Part shown: positions 43,163 to 52,600 of the stretch, in pieces
Numbering within the stretch: the stretch's first letter is position 1
Layout: every line of letters starts with the position of its first letter
Assembly (NCBI RefSeq): GCF_000687555.1
Contig: NZ_JHWJ01000002.1
Span: forward strand, 372,001-436,000
Direction: 5' to 3'
Source of the DNA: [Clostridium] aerotolerans DSM 5434
GTDB taxonomy: Bacteria > Bacillota > Clostridia > Lachnospirales > Lachnospiraceae
Length of the DNA stretch: 64,000 nucleotides
The notes under the pieces: model-generated
What the model saw: only the letters and a program-made list of their open reading frames with translations
Told to the model about the DNA's origin: nothing
The model's database searches: none
Translations under genes and position numbers: made by a program

Positions 43163-44011
43163 GTGGAACATTTACTGGAAACAAACCGGCCAGACTTAAC
43201 AAAAACCTATCAGACCTTAAGTATGCTGGCAAGATATTATTTTCATATGAAGAGGCTGGAGAACAAAAGGAATAAGGAAAAGCTTCATATATTTATGGAA
43301 GCTCACTATCCTAAATATAATCCGGTTGACTGGTCTGAAACAATAGAATCCTGTGTGAACCGTGCTCCCAAATATCCCCTATGTCTTTGTGACGGCATCT
43401 GGATTACAGATCAGGAGATTAGCACCATTGAAGGCATCTCCGACAAGGTATTGGAGAGGCTGGCTTTTACTCTTTTATGCCTTGCCAAGTACGGGAATTT
43501 TAGGAATAAGGAAAATAATAACTGGGTGACAAACAGCGACAGTGAGATTTATAAGATGGCCTGTATTACCACCAAGGCGTATGACAAGGATATCCGATTT
43601 CATAAGCTAAGAGAGCTGGGACTCATTGAATTTGCTAAGAAGATAGATAATCTAAGTATTCGTGTACTGTTTGCAGATGAGTCCGAAAAAGGCAGCGTAT
43701 TCATTGGGGATTTTAGAAAGCTTGGGTATGAATGGAGAGTTATGAAGGGTGAGAATTACATCAGATGTGTTAAGTGCGGCATATTGGTGAGAAGAACTTC
43801 TTTAAATAGGAAGTACTGCACCGACTGTACCAAACAAAATCCTTATTACTCTCCCATTGGAACTAAAAAGATAACCTGCATGGACTGTGGAGCCACGTTT
43901 GAAGCCGGGGCTGCCAGCAGAGAATGCAGATGTGAACCATGTAAGCTGAACCATAAAAGAGAAATTCAAAAGATGAAAACGAGACGATATCGCAGCAAAA
44001 CAATGGCGTAA
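43163..44011 (+). CDS. Zinc-ribbon protein, partner of the RNA polymerase
   Basis: A 282-aa protein (GTG start at 43163). The N-terminal 190 residues are helical with Y-Y-F-H-M-K-R-L and a winged-helix-like K-A-Y-D-K-D-I-R-F-H-K-L-R-E-L-G-L-I-E. The C-terminus has two CxxC...CxxC clusters (about residues 202-225 and 238-262) and a basic tail. The frame is open further upstream into the polymerase stop, behind GGGAGG, so a non-ATG start (AUA or AUU, 43136-43139) giving IIILNEKEY before the present Val-1 is possible. Adjacency to the polymerase suggests promoter-recognition or elongation work. Confidence 0.6.
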   Translation: MEHLLETNRPDLTKTYQTLSMLARYYFHMKRLENKRNKEKLHIFMEAHYPKYNPVDWSETIESCVNRAPKYPLCLCDGIWITDQEISTIEGISDKVLERLAFTLLCLAKYGNFRNKENNNWVTNSDSEIYKMACITTKAYDKDIRFHKLRELGLIEFAKKIDNLSIRVLFADESEKGSVFIGDFRKLGYEWRVMKGENYIRCVKCGILVRRTSLNRKYCTDCTKQNPYYSPIGTKKITCMDCGATFEAGAASRECRCEPCKLNHKREIQKMKTRRYRSKTMA

Positions 44012-44078
44012 CCCAGCTCATTTTAGAGGAGCTCCTAAAAATACCATTACGAAACCATTGATTTTGCGGCTTTTTATA

Positions 44079-44092
44079 AGAACATACGTTCG
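44079..44092. promoter_or_regulatory. LexA box before the tail operon
   Basis: AGAACATACGTTCG; its 12-bp core GAACATACGTTC is identical to the box at 38898-38909 read on the other strand. A TATAAG -10-like hexamer ends at its first base, but I see no good -35 for sigma-A. Confidence 0.75.
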
Positions 44093-44137
44093 ATTGTAAT
44101 TTTACTAATATGGAAAGGTACAAAGAATCCATTCCTT

Positions 44138-44212
44138 TCTCATAACACTCCTTGGCACCGGTGGTCCGATTGACCTTGTCGTCGGACTGCCGTTTATTTG
44201 TACCGGTTGAGA
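44138..44212 (+). promoter_or_regulatory. Structured leader of the tail operon
   Basis: Between the LexA box and the first tail gene: TCTCA / TGAGA, ACCGGT / ACCGGT and GTCCGA / TCGGAC pair as nested stems. About 170 nt of leader without a coding frame is unusual for the compact element. Confidence 0.5.
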
Positions 44213-44264
44213 GTATGACTAAAATTATGGAATTATGTACATTTATCAGAAAGAAGGTATTACC

Positions 44265-44654
44265 ATGAAAAAACGCATTTTTCCAAACGTGGATCATTTG
44301 ATAAGTGAAATAATCTCACTGGCTGATTCTTCTTCCCCTTCTGTTCAGGAAATTAATATTGTAGCCGGATACGTACCTCTATGCTCTATATTAAATGCAA
44401 TCGTGAAAAACAGCGATTACCAGCTCTGCAACGTAAAGCTAAGCGATTTCCATGTGGATGGATACAGAGACGAATACATACTTACTTTATCTGACAAAAG
44501 AATATGGTGTCAGGAAGCAAAGAATGACAAAGGATACTTATGGGTGGATGGAATTTTAACCTATGTCCATTCCGATTGCAGTAGCGCATTCGTAATAAAG
44601 AACAGGGAACAGCCTATGTTAGAATTTGAATTTATTTATGAAGAGGAAAAATAG
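44265..44654 (+). CDS. Hypothetical protein, first gene of the tail operon (129 aa)
   Basis: Start at ATG 44265 (MKKRIFPNVDH), preceded by AGAAAGG; the earlier in-frame ATG lacks a site. Alpha/beta soluble protein with a tryptophan-rich C-terminal half (R-I-W-C-Q-E-A-K, Y-L-W-V-D-G). Family not recognised. It is followed with a 4-bp gap by the next gene, whose ribosome site lies in its last codons. Position suggests tail-morphogenesis or regulatory work. Confidence 0.5.
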   Translation: MKKRIFPNVDHLISEIISLADSSSPSVQEINIVAGYVPLCSILNAIVKNSDYQLCNVKLSDFHVDGYRDEYILTLSDKRIWCQEAKNDKGYLWVDGILTYVHSDCSSAFVIKNREQPMLEFEFIYEEEK

Positions 44655-44658
44655 TTCT

Positions 44659-45480
44659 ATGAAATTAGATTACGGAACACTTATCAGCATATCACCTTTG
44701 GAGCTAAAAAATGGCCTGAGCATCCGCTCTCCCCTGCTAAGAGAAATTGGGGCCCTCACCTTTCCGGTTTACCAATCCTTCCTTGGCGTTTTACTACTGG
44801 ACATTGAATCCTATTACAGTGGGATGGATAAAAATGGGCCGGATTATTTTACAAACTATTCCCACCAGGAAAAGCAAACCATTTGCCAGATTCGAGAGGA
44901 ATATAATCATTTAACCCTGGAGGAAAAGGAAGGAATTTTGCCCATAGACATTTTCTCCTATGATACAAAGCTTTTAAAAAGCGTAACAGAGGCACTGTCC
45001 TTTTTTCTGGATTGCCGCCTAAGCTATTCCCATGAACATAAGGGATTTATTGCAATCGATGGAAAGAGGTCTGATTGCCAAATGCCAAGGGAGATTTATT
45101 CTCTGGTTACAGAGCTCATTTTGCAGCGAAATGGCATCTTTCCTTCCAAAACAGTCATAGAAAAGCCAAAATTTAAAAGCGAAATGGCAAAAAAACTATA
45201 TTACCGGGCCAAAGAGGCAGAACAAAAACGAGAAAAGAGCAGAGATAACAGTGCAAGTATGGACTTGCCCAATATTTTATCTGCGGTTGCTGCCAGACAC
45301 CCTTCCCTAAACATGTTAAACATATGGGATATTACAGTCTATCAGCTATACGATCAGTTTAAGCGGCTGCAAAATAACACACTCTATGACATACAATCCA
45401 TGTCAGTGGCCGCATGGGGAGATAGTAAGAACAATTTCGACCCTTCTCAATGGTACAAAAACTTAAACACCGAAAATTAA
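44659..45480 (+). CDS. Putative tail morphogenesis protein (273 aa)
   Basis: ATG 44659 (MKLDYGTLISISPLELKNGLSI) with GAGG upstream. Helical protein with a Lys/Glu/Arg-rich stretch (residues 175-210) and a C-terminal segment (H-P-S-L-N-M-L-N-I-W-D-I-T-V-Y-Q-L-Y-D-Q-F-K-R-L, then V-A-A-W-G-D) that resembles the C-termini of tail-assembly proteins near phage tube genes. I do not know the family name. It is followed at once by an intrinsic terminator (45481-45508). Confidence 0.5.
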   Translation: MKLDYGTLISISPLELKNGLSIRSPLLREIGALTFPVYQSFLGVLLLDIESYYSGMDKNGPDYFTNYSHQEKQTICQIREEYNHLTLEEKEGILPIDIFSYDTKLLKSVTEALSFFLDCRLSYSHEHKGFIAIDGKRSDCQMPREIYSLVTELILQRNGIFPSKTVIEKPKFKSEMAKKLYYRAKEAEQKREKSRDNSASMDLPNILSAVAARHPSLNMLNIWDITVYQLYDQFKRLQNNTLYDIQSMSVAAWGDSKNNFDPSQWYKNLNTEN

Positions 45481-45508
45481 GATTTGCAAATTTGTAAGTC
45501 TTTTTTTT
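45481..45508 (+). terminator. Intrinsic terminator upstream of the major tail protein gene
   Basis: GATTTGCAAATTTGTAAGTC folds on itself (8 bp around AATT, with two wobbles) and is followed by eight T. It begins on the base after the stop codon of the preceding gene, and only 28 bp remain before the major tail gene. Confidence 0.75.
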
Positions 45509-45536
45509 ATATTTCAAAAATCAGGAGGATTTTATT

Positions 45537-46265
45537 ATGACAAACATGAACAAAGCCAACAGAACTTGCTGTGACGTGGATATCAGAGTGTTAAAGACAC
45601 TGGCTCCATATCTCTTCTTTGAGGACGCAAACGTAACCACATTTGGTTTTACAGCAGACGAGACCTATGCTACCAGCAAAGGTGCGAAGAAGATCGCTTT
45701 CTCAAACCCAATGGACGGCACAATGACAATTGAAGCACAGGTAAAACCATTTAAGCTTTACGCTTTATTATCTGACGGTGTCATTGATACCACTGCTGTT
45801 GTTGCAGAGAGAAAGACCATTTCCAGTACTACTGCTGGAGAACTCACTCTTCCAGAAGGCGTAAAATCTGGTTCCGTATTTGTATACGAGGAAGGTGACT
45901 TTGGCGGTAAAGCCGTACAGGGAACTTTGGAAGGTAATAAATTCAGCGCTGCCGGCATCTTATCTGGCAATTCCTATGAAGTAGGTTATTTAATCGCCAA
46001 AGAAACCGGCGTTCAGAAAATCAGCTTTAACAACAAAAAGAATCCACAGGATTACTACATCACCATGAAAACAGTAGAAAAAGATGAAAGCGGCGTGATT
46101 ACTCCTTACCTCATTACAGGCTATAAGTGCAAGCCGAAAAAGGCCCTGGACTTAAGCTTCTCTTCCAGCGGTGACGCAGCTACTGTAAAAATTGAATTTG
46201 CCTGCTTAGAAGATAAGGATGGCAACGTTGCTGACATGGTAGAGTACATGGAAGTGGAAGCATAA
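45537..46265 (+). CDS. Major tail (tube) protein of the non-contractile tail
   Basis: A 242-aa beta-rich protein with a strong site (AGGAGGATTTT) before ATG 45537. It has alternating strands (V-K-P-F-K-L-Y-A-L-L-S-D-G, Y-Y-I-T-M-K-T-V-E) and an immunoglobulin-like insertion in the middle (about 85-140), fitting siphovirus-type tube proteins. No sheath gene follows, so the tail would be non-contractile. Flanking terminators on both sides may raise its relative amount. Confidence 0.7.
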   Translation: MTNMNKANRTCCDVDIRVLKTLAPYLFFEDANVTTFGFTADETYATSKGAKKIAFSNPMDGTMTIEAQVKPFKLYALLSDGVIDTTAVVAERKTISSTTAGELTLPEGVKSGSVFVYEEGDFGGKAVQGTLEGNKFSAAGILSGNSYEVGYLIAKETGVQKISFNNKKNPQDYYITMKTVEKDESGVITPYLITGYKCKPKKALDLSFSSSGDAATVKIEFACLEDKDGNVADMVEYMEVEA

Positions 46266-46302
46266 GGTTTTCGTTTCACGATTGAATTAATTCAGGTCTA
46301 AC

Positions 46303-46375
46303 CGATTGTAGTTTGTGTTATTTATAACACTTAGGGAATAACGAGTCCGCTACAATCGTTATTCCCTATTTTTTT
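46303..46375 (+). terminator. Attenuator-like terminator between tube and tape measure genes
   Basis: A 12-bp perfect stem AGGGAATAACGA / TCGTTATTCCCT (46333-46344 / 46356-46367) followed by TATTTTTTT. An alternative 9-bp pairing CGATTGTAG / CTACAATCG (46303-46311 / 46350-46358) overlaps the second arm by three bases and encloses the first. A small hairpin GTGTTA-TTTA-TAACAC lies between. The two large stems exclude one another. Confidence 0.75.
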
Positions 46376-46390
46376 GCATAAGGAGACGTT

Positions 46391-46606
46391 ATGAAATTTT
46401 ATTCTTTAGAAGAAGCAAAATCCGTTTATGGAGAGGAATCCTTAATTCCTATTTCCTCCTTAAAACAGATTATATTTTACTGTTCCAACGGACTTCAGCC
46501 AGAATTCATCTGGGAATCGGAACGACAGGAAGGAAAAATCGTCGCCTGGTTCCACAAGGCAAAGAGCGAGCTGATCTATAAGCGCTGGCAGGAAAATAAA
46601 CCGTAA
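46391..46606 (+). CDS. Small tail protein upstream of the tape measure (71 aa)
   Basis: A 71-aa protein (MKFYSLEEAKSVYGEESLIPISSLKQIIFYCSNG...) starting at 46391 after AAGGAGACG. By position (between tube and tape measure) it corresponds to a tail assembly chaperone or its C-terminal domain. No frameshift site was found, because the preceding tube gene ends far upstream beyond a terminator. It has one small domain with Trp residues near the end. Confidence 0.55.
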   Translation: MKFYSLEEAKSVYGEESLIPISSLKQIIFYCSNGLQPEFIWESERQEGKIVAWFHKAKSELIYKRWQENKP

Positions 46607-46657
46607 CAAAACCGTATCTCACCAAATCTCCCACCTATATATAAATGAGGAAAATCT

Positions 46658-49600
46658 ATGGCAGACAATGATTCTATGTTAAAACTTACCGCTGCTTTGG
46701 ACAAAGCCAAGAGTACAAAGCAGCTGAATCAGGATATAAAAAACATAGAGAAAACCATCAACCAGCTTCACCTGATGGCAAAACTCTATCAAGGGGAAAG
46801 CAGAACGCAATTAAATGCTTCCATAAAAGAACTGGAAAAAAAAGTAGATGTCATCCGTTTAAAAGCAGAGATTGACAATAAGAAATTAAAAGCAGATTTA
46901 GACCATGCATTAAGCAATGTTTCACTAAAAGAGATAAAAATCAGCGAACAGGGAATGAAAGTCTCGGCTATGAAAATCGCCCAGAGTCTAAACTCTGTTT
47001 TATCTAAATATACCATTTTACCAAAAATCGATTTAAAGCCAGAGGGGTTCAAAAAGGACCTTACTGGTATTCAAAGTAAAATAAACTCCGTGACTACAGC
47101 CTTTGAACTGGCAAGGACCGGAATTGTTAAATTTAAGCAGTCTACGGCCACCTTAAAAGAAATTTCTTCTATTCTAAACGATATTTCAAAAGCAGCTGGA
47201 ATGAGCCGGGAAGAAATTAAAAAGTTAGGAAAAGAATCATTTCAATCTGCCGGAACTTATGGAGCCTCCGCCAAGGACTATCTCCTAAACGTCCTTTCCA
47301 TGGCAAAAAGCGGGTACGGCTCTGTTTCCAAAGAACTGGGAGAACTATCCCTGTTAGCCCAGTCTCTGGGGTCTGTTTCTGCAGCGGCTGCTGACAGCTT
47401 TATTAAATCTATGGATACTGCATACCAATACAGCGGCAGTGTAGATAAACTTACCACGGCTCTTGAGGGCGTTATCTCTGTATCAATGCAAAGCAAGATA
47501 CCACTGTCTGAACTTACCACCGCTATGGAAGCAAATGCCGAATCAGCTGCAAAGGCAGGCATTGGAATCGACCAGCTGACTGCTGCAGAAGCAACTCTTA
47601 TTGCCTCCTCCAGCCAGTCAGGAGCTTTCGTGGGGCAATCCATTCAATCCGTTTTAGACCAGCTGAACCGTATGAATCAGTCATCACAGCAGCTGACAGA
47701 GCCAATCAAACGCCTGGAAGAAATGGCAAATGCCTACTCTTCTATCTCCAGTCAGAACGATGTTTCTATGTTTGGGGATATAGATAGTCAGGAAATGTCT
47801 AATCCTATTAAAGTATTGTTAGAACAATGGAGTCTGTATGAACAGCTTCTTTCTAATTATTCCAACGGCAGTCAAGCAGCCATGGAAGCAGCCATCTCTT
47901 CTGCTTCTACTTGGGAAAGTCAGCTTATTTCCCTTCAGAATTCATGGGATTCATTTATTTACTCATTGACTAGTCAAGATCAGTCATCGGGAGTTGGGTT
48001 ATTTCTGGAGCAAACGCTTGTTAGCTTAGAAGCGGTTGAAGAAAACTTGAAACAGATACCTCAGATGTTAGAAGGGATTAATGGGTCACTCTCTTCCGTT
48101 GATTCGGTTCAGATATCTTCTTCTAATGATAATATTGATTCCTCAGAGAAAAAAACAGCTTCCATAAAAAACGCTTTTAGTTTCGATTCGATTAAAGGTT
48201 CTGTCAATGATTTTAAGGATATATCTAAATCAGTTGATGAGTTGGAAGAGAAACTAATAAAAGGCCAATATTCAACCGATTCATTTGCCGAATCTATTGC
48301 TAAGAATCAATCGACTCTTAAAGATTATTTTTCCAAAGTCAAGGAGGGTGACCGGTCCTTAGAAAGTTATCAAAAACACCTAAAGGATTCAGGAGTACAG
48401 ACTGATGTTTTACGTCTTAAATCTATTTTGCTTGGTGGCGTCTATTCAGCAGCTATTGCGGTTGGAGTACAATTAGCTACTGCTGCCTTAGCCTATTTAG
48501 GCCAGGCCATCTATGAAAATACCCATAAAATGGAAGTTGCTGCAGATGCAGCAAGAGAATCAGGACAAGCACTTTCAGAGATTCAGTCAAAAATCCAATC
48601 CATTAACAGTGAACTATCCAGTACAGCGGAAAAGATAGATCTGTTAAATAGCAAAGATAATCTGTCTCTTGTGGAACAAGAAGAATTAGAAAATCTAAAA
48701 ACATATAATGAATTGCTGGAACGTCAGCTTGGTATTACTAGGGCGATGGAAAATGAAGCTTCAGAGAAAGCCCAAGGAGACTCCCGTAAATTTTTTAATA
48801 CAGAGCAAAAGTACAAAGTTGTAGATGATGTTATATACGAACCTCGATCTGATGGCTTTATGGGTTCAACCTATATAAGTCCTAAATATTATACAGGAAA
48901 TCCAATTGAAAAATTACAAAGTAGTATGGACGAATATGAAAGTATCAAGCAAAAAATAGAAACAAACCAAAAAGAGCTTGATCGAATAAAAGAATCAGAT
49001 TCCAACTACGGCAGTAATAATACTTACATGGAATTAACTGCAACTACTAGTGAAATGCGACGCCTTCTTCCGGATATGAAAAAAAGTATTGATACTCAAG
49101 TTCAGGATATCTACGATTCCAGTAAAAATCTTGATCCAGAAAAAGATAAAGATTTAATTACAAAAGCTTTTGCTGTTATGGATTCCTATATTCTTAAATT
49201 TAATGGTCTAACCCCAACCGAAAAATTTGATAAACAATGGAATTCTGAAGAATTTAAAAAATCAAAGGCGGAGTTAGAATCAAAAGCAGTGTCCGGAACT
49301 CTAACTGCTAAAGACATTGATGAAAACGTCGATTTTGCTAAGCTGAAAGAAGTATCGGGTAAAACTGCGGAAGAATTAGTGGAGTATATTAATAGTATCT
49401 TTTCTGATGAAATCGACCAGAAAAAGGATGAGACGTTCAAAAATGCCATCTCTCAGCTACCAGCAAATGAGATGGAAAAATACGTTAACCTCCTAAATTC
49501 AGGTGATCTTAACGAAAAGTCCATTGAATCGTTTGAAAGCTTAAAGAAGATTATGGGCGACACCAATATCAGTGCCGAAGATGCGATTAAAAATATTAAA

Positions 49601-52600
49601 GAAGCGTCTAAAGGCTATGTCACTACTCCTGAATTATTGTCTGGAATGGAAAATCTCTCACAACTCATGGGCAATGTGCAGCAGGAGTTTGACGAAACAG
49701 GCGAAATTGGCACATCAAATTTAAGCGCTATTACCAAACAATTCCCTGAGCTACAAAATGCAGTTCTTGAGTATAGCCAAGGATTAATTGAATCTGACGA
49801 ATTTATGGCACAGTTAAAGGCAGCATATGGTAATGATACAGAAACCTATCAAATGAATATGCTCCTTAAATTGGAAAATGACGAAACATTTTTCAGTACG
49901 GTCAGAGATCGTAACCAAAAACTATTTGAAGATTTAGCTATCATATATGGCCAGGATCTAAAAAACTGGAATAATCTGGTACGAGCGAAATCTGGTATTG
50001 AAGAAGTACTTAAAAATGACGTTGCAAATATTACCGGAGGTAGTGGGGCCAACGCCACCAGTAAGGAAGACCTTTTTGAACGATATGTAAATATAGATGA
50101 GAACGGATTCTATTCTTTAGACGAAGAAGGTGCTAAGGCAATAAGTAAGGTCCAAAGTGATTCACTAAGATCAAAGATTAAAATAGCAAATGAATCCAAA
50201 AGTAAAATTGGTGAAGCAGCTAAAGACCTTATAGTTCCTCCAAAAATCAATTCTTCCACAAATTCAGCATCAAACGGCGCATCAAAAAGCGCTCCTGCCC
50301 AAACACGCGAATTCGACTGGACCGAGCGCTATGAGAAAAACAGAGATGACGCCCGTGACAAATTAAAAGATGCCTCCTCAAATACCTACATCGACTACCT
50401 GGGTATATCAGAAAATGATTTTAAACGTGGCAAGGAAATCTTAGATAATGAAGCTCCCACCATAGAGCAGCTAGAAGAACTGAAAAACATGGCCGAGAAA
50501 TCAGGGCTATCCATCAATGATCTAACTCGCACATTAACAAGCGGAACCTGGACTGCCTCCCGCCAAAGCGCATTACAGCAGCTAGTGGAACACGATAAAG
50601 CTGCCCTGGAAGATCAGACAAAAATAATTGACCAGTATCAGTCTCAATATGACGCTGCCCTCTCAAAAATAGACCCCAATTACAGAAGTAAAATAGAGAC
50701 AGGAGAATTGTCCACCGAAAATCTTTCAGGAGCGGAAGCAGAAAACGTACAGTCTGCCATAGATGCATACGATAAGCTAAAAGCATCAAAAAATAAACAA
50801 ATTGATCTACAAAAAAATTATACCGAAAGCTTTATGGCCAGCTATGAAAATCAAGCAGCAGCCGTTAAAGCGGAAAATGATGAACTAAAAGCCTCTAGTT
50901 CACTCATCGAAAAGCAGATTGCCTACATGAAATCAGCCGGTGAACTCATAGATGCTTCCATTTATAACAAGCTGATCGAGCAATCAGAAAAACAGGAAGC
51001 AAACAACCAACGGCTGATAGAAATCAAGCGAAAGGAAATGCAGGATTTAAGAGAGCAAAATCTAAACTCCGAAAACTCCGAATCATATCAAAAGCTTGAT
51101 CAGGAAGTCAGTGACTTAGAATCCTCTATTCTGGACTTGAAGAAATCTCAGGAAGAATACAATTTCCAGCTTCTAAAAATGCCAATCGAGCACATGGAGA
51201 CAGTCGCTGGAATGTACAAGAACATCCAGTCTGCCATGGAAAATTGGAACAGTGAACTGGAAGCTTCCGGCAAAAAGGCTGACAGCAACTACTATCAGAA
51301 GTTAATTTCAAACGGCTTCACCCTGATGGATCAATACCAAAAGCAGGCTGGATTAATTGAAGATGTCATGAATGAATACGAAGCCGGTACTGACAATTGG
51401 AATGAGTTATATAGCAAGCTTCAAAATGTAAACTCAGAAATGTCCTCTATGGTCCAAAATCTCCATAAATGGAACGAAGCACTTTTAAAAATGCCACTGG
51501 AGAAGATCACCGCTAATTCCTCCGATCTGCAAAAGCTATTAAGCGGCCTGGAATCCGTAAAAGGAGAATATGATACCATCATCAGCGCTGTAACAGGTGC
51601 CATTAACGATCAGGTCAAGGCCATCAATGAGCAAAAAGAGGCTGTCAATGAGGAATACGAAGCATCCAAAAAATCATTACAGGATAAATTAGATCTATTA
51701 AGCAAACAAAACGAAAAGCTTAAATTGCAGCAAAGATACGAACAATCCTTGTATGATCTTCAAAAGATCAACCGACAGGCGACTGAAAAAGTAATCCGCA
51801 ATGGACAGATGGTATATGAGCAGGATGCTGACAAGCTACGCCAAGCAAAAGAAGCGGTCCAGGATGCAAAGTTCGACTTGGAAACCAATGAGCTAAAGAC
51901 CCAAATCGACAACCTGCAGGAAACCCTTAATGGTTTAAACGATACCTACCAGGAGCAGCTGGAATCCTTACAGAAAATATCTGATAAATGGTCTGAGATC
52001 AACGGCAAAATCTCTCAGGCACAGAATGAGTCCAAAGCCGATGAAATTCTGGGAAAAGGCTGGAAGGATAAAATCTTATCCGGCAATGATACAAAGCTCT
52101 TTCAGAACATCACTCAGATGTATACAGGTATCTCAGAGCAAATCCTACAGTATAAAGAGCAAATCGATGCCACCAATCAGATTTCTACTCTCCTTGAAAG
52201 CTACATTGCCTCCTACAAAGATGGAACCTTAAGCTATACTCAGGCCCTGACTGGAATCAATGACCTCTTGTCCCAACTCAACCAAAAGATGCCTGCTGCC
52301 GATGGCCTGCAAAACTTATACGATTATTACGGGGCCATAAAAGGAACTGCTGCTAACGGTGACAGCATATTTTCTGAGATTCAGAAAAGCTTAGCCGCCA
52401 CTGCCGGAGATCTTTTAAAATCTCTGGAACAGTATAACAAAAATTACGGAGCTATTTCCGAATACACCTCCAGCTGGCAGCAGCTGACGGATAATGTAGC
52501 GTCTATGCTTCGTGTATTAAAAGAAGTCCGAGATAACTTAAAATCCACAGAAGACGATGACGATGAGGATAAAAAGAGTAATAAGAAGTCTAATGGCGAG

